Part shown: in pieces, positions 14,392 through 14,840 of the stretch
Position numbering within the stretch: the first letter of the stretch is position 1
Layout: every line of letters starts with the position of its first letter
The notes under the pieces: model-generated
Told to the model about the DNA's origin: nothing
Seen by the model: only the letters and a program-made list of their open reading frames with translations
Databases searched by the model: none
NCBI GenBank assembly: GCA_964428215.1
Contig: CAYRXO010000081.1
Span: forward strand, 1-14,840
Reading direction: 5' to 3'
Length of the DNA: 14,840 nt
Origin: Accumulibacter sp964428215
GTDB lineage: Bacteria; Pseudomonadota; Gammaproteobacteria; Burkholderiales; Rhodocyclaceae
Program-made: the position numbers and the translations under genes

Positions 14392-14778
14392 TCACGCCAG
14401 CGCATCCAGCGGACTGCGCACGCCGCGTCCACCGCGATTGAGCACATGCGTATAGATCATCGTCGTCGCCACGTCGGCGTGGCCCAGCAGTTCCTGCACC
14501 GTCCGGATGTCGTAGCCGCCGGCCAGCAGATGCGTAGCAAACGAATGACGCAAGGTGTGCGGTGTCGCCGGCTTGGCGATGCCGGCAGCGCGGACCGCCT
14601 CCTTCATCGCCCGCTGAATCGCCTTCTCATCGACATGATGCCGACGCACCGTTCCCGAACGCGGATCGGTCGATAACGAACGGGCTGGAAAAACATACTG
14701 CCACCCCCACTCCCGCCCAGCCTGGGGATACTTCTTTTCCAGCGGTCGTAGGGTGGATAAGCGCAGCGCATCCACCAC
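14392..14778 (-). pseudogene. intI: 5'-truncated integron integrase (IntI) remnant
   Basis: The C-terminal part of an integron-type tyrosine recombinase, which normally joins cassette attC sites to attI. In the 128-codon open frame, homology starts at about codon 12 (PLEKKYPQAGREWGWQYVF), the segment special to integron integrases. The C-terminal catalytic block follows: HTLR (74-77, R77), LLGH (97-100, H100) and nucleophile Y109 in MIYTHVLNRGGRGVRSPLD. About the first 200 residues expected for IntI (usual length about 320-340), with the DNA-binding domain and first catalytic arginine, are missing. The frame before codon 12 (14746-14778, starting at GTG) is contributed by a palindromic repeat, not by integrase sequence. 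It should be inactive. Any attI and cassettes would have lain to the right, beyond the break. The integrase call is strong; the truncation is directly seen. Confidence 0.85.
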
Positions 14779-14780
14779 CC
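14748..14780. repeat. Palindromic dispersed-type repeat at the integrase break
   Basis: GGTGGAT (14752-14758) and ATCCACC (14770-14776) form a perfect 7-bp inverted repeat around an 11-nt centre with the core GCGCAGCGC. From memory, elements of this form (TAGGGTGG...GCGC...ATCCACC) recur many times in proteobacterial genomes, but only one copy is in this window. It touches the point where integrase homology ends. The 60 nt to its right (14781-14840) show no recognisable coding sequence. Confidence 0.55.
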
Positions 14781-14840
14781 CTTCCCTGAGGAAACGCAGA
14801 ACAATTCAAGTGCTGCGAGAATTCGGCTGTGATTGCCGAC

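Noticed and set aside
14754..14762. DnaA-like GGTGGATAA near the right end
   Set aside because: One mismatch from the inverse DnaA box, and it is simply part of the palindromic repeat.

Overview
The window (about 60% G+C) reads as ordinary chromosome of a betaproteobacterium, most likely Rhodocyclales-like. That placement is inferred from the ntrY-ntrX-trkA-trkH order, the adjacent hemE and priA genes, and the style of the proteins. No rRNA, tRNA or CRISPR array was seen.

Layout. Positions 1-4463 (+ strand) hold the tail of an NtrY-type histidine kinase, an NtrX-type response regulator, and the K+ uptake genes trkA and trkH. They are closely spaced except for a 154-nt gap with a strong stem-loop between trkA and trkH. 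Positions 4596-8017 (+) hold hemE (haem synthesis) and priA (replication restart). The gap between those two is AT-rich and carries a perfect DnaA box. Positions 8018-8412 are a gap with no convincing gene. Positions 8413-11168 (+) hold ppx (exopolyphosphatase) and an overlapping gene for an unrecognised, probably exported or membrane-anchored protein. Positions 11233-14307 (- strand) hold, in transcription order, mak (ROK fructokinase), a YiiM-like MOSC protein and an MFS transporter. The convergent junction at 11169-11232 has a terminator-like hairpin. At the right end (14392-14778, -) lies the C-terminal part of an integron integrase, cut off at its 5' side exactly where a palindromic dispersed-type repeat begins.

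How the genes fit together. NtrY/NtrX and TrkA/TrkH look like one transcriptional block linking a signalling pair to K+ uptake. The NtrX-like protein keeps an intact receiver and a Fis-type DNA-binding helix, but its sigma-54 ATPase core is gutted: no Walker A lysine, no GAFTGA loop, no Walker B acids. It therefore should not work as a classical sigma-54 activator. Ppx and the following unknown protein are probably translationally coupled. The MOSC and MFS genes are 25 nt apart and probably co-transcribed.

No clear new multi-gene system was found. The items most worth a second look are the degenerate NtrX, the integrase remnant at the repeat boundary, the unknown protein downstream of ppx, and the DnaA box in front of priA.
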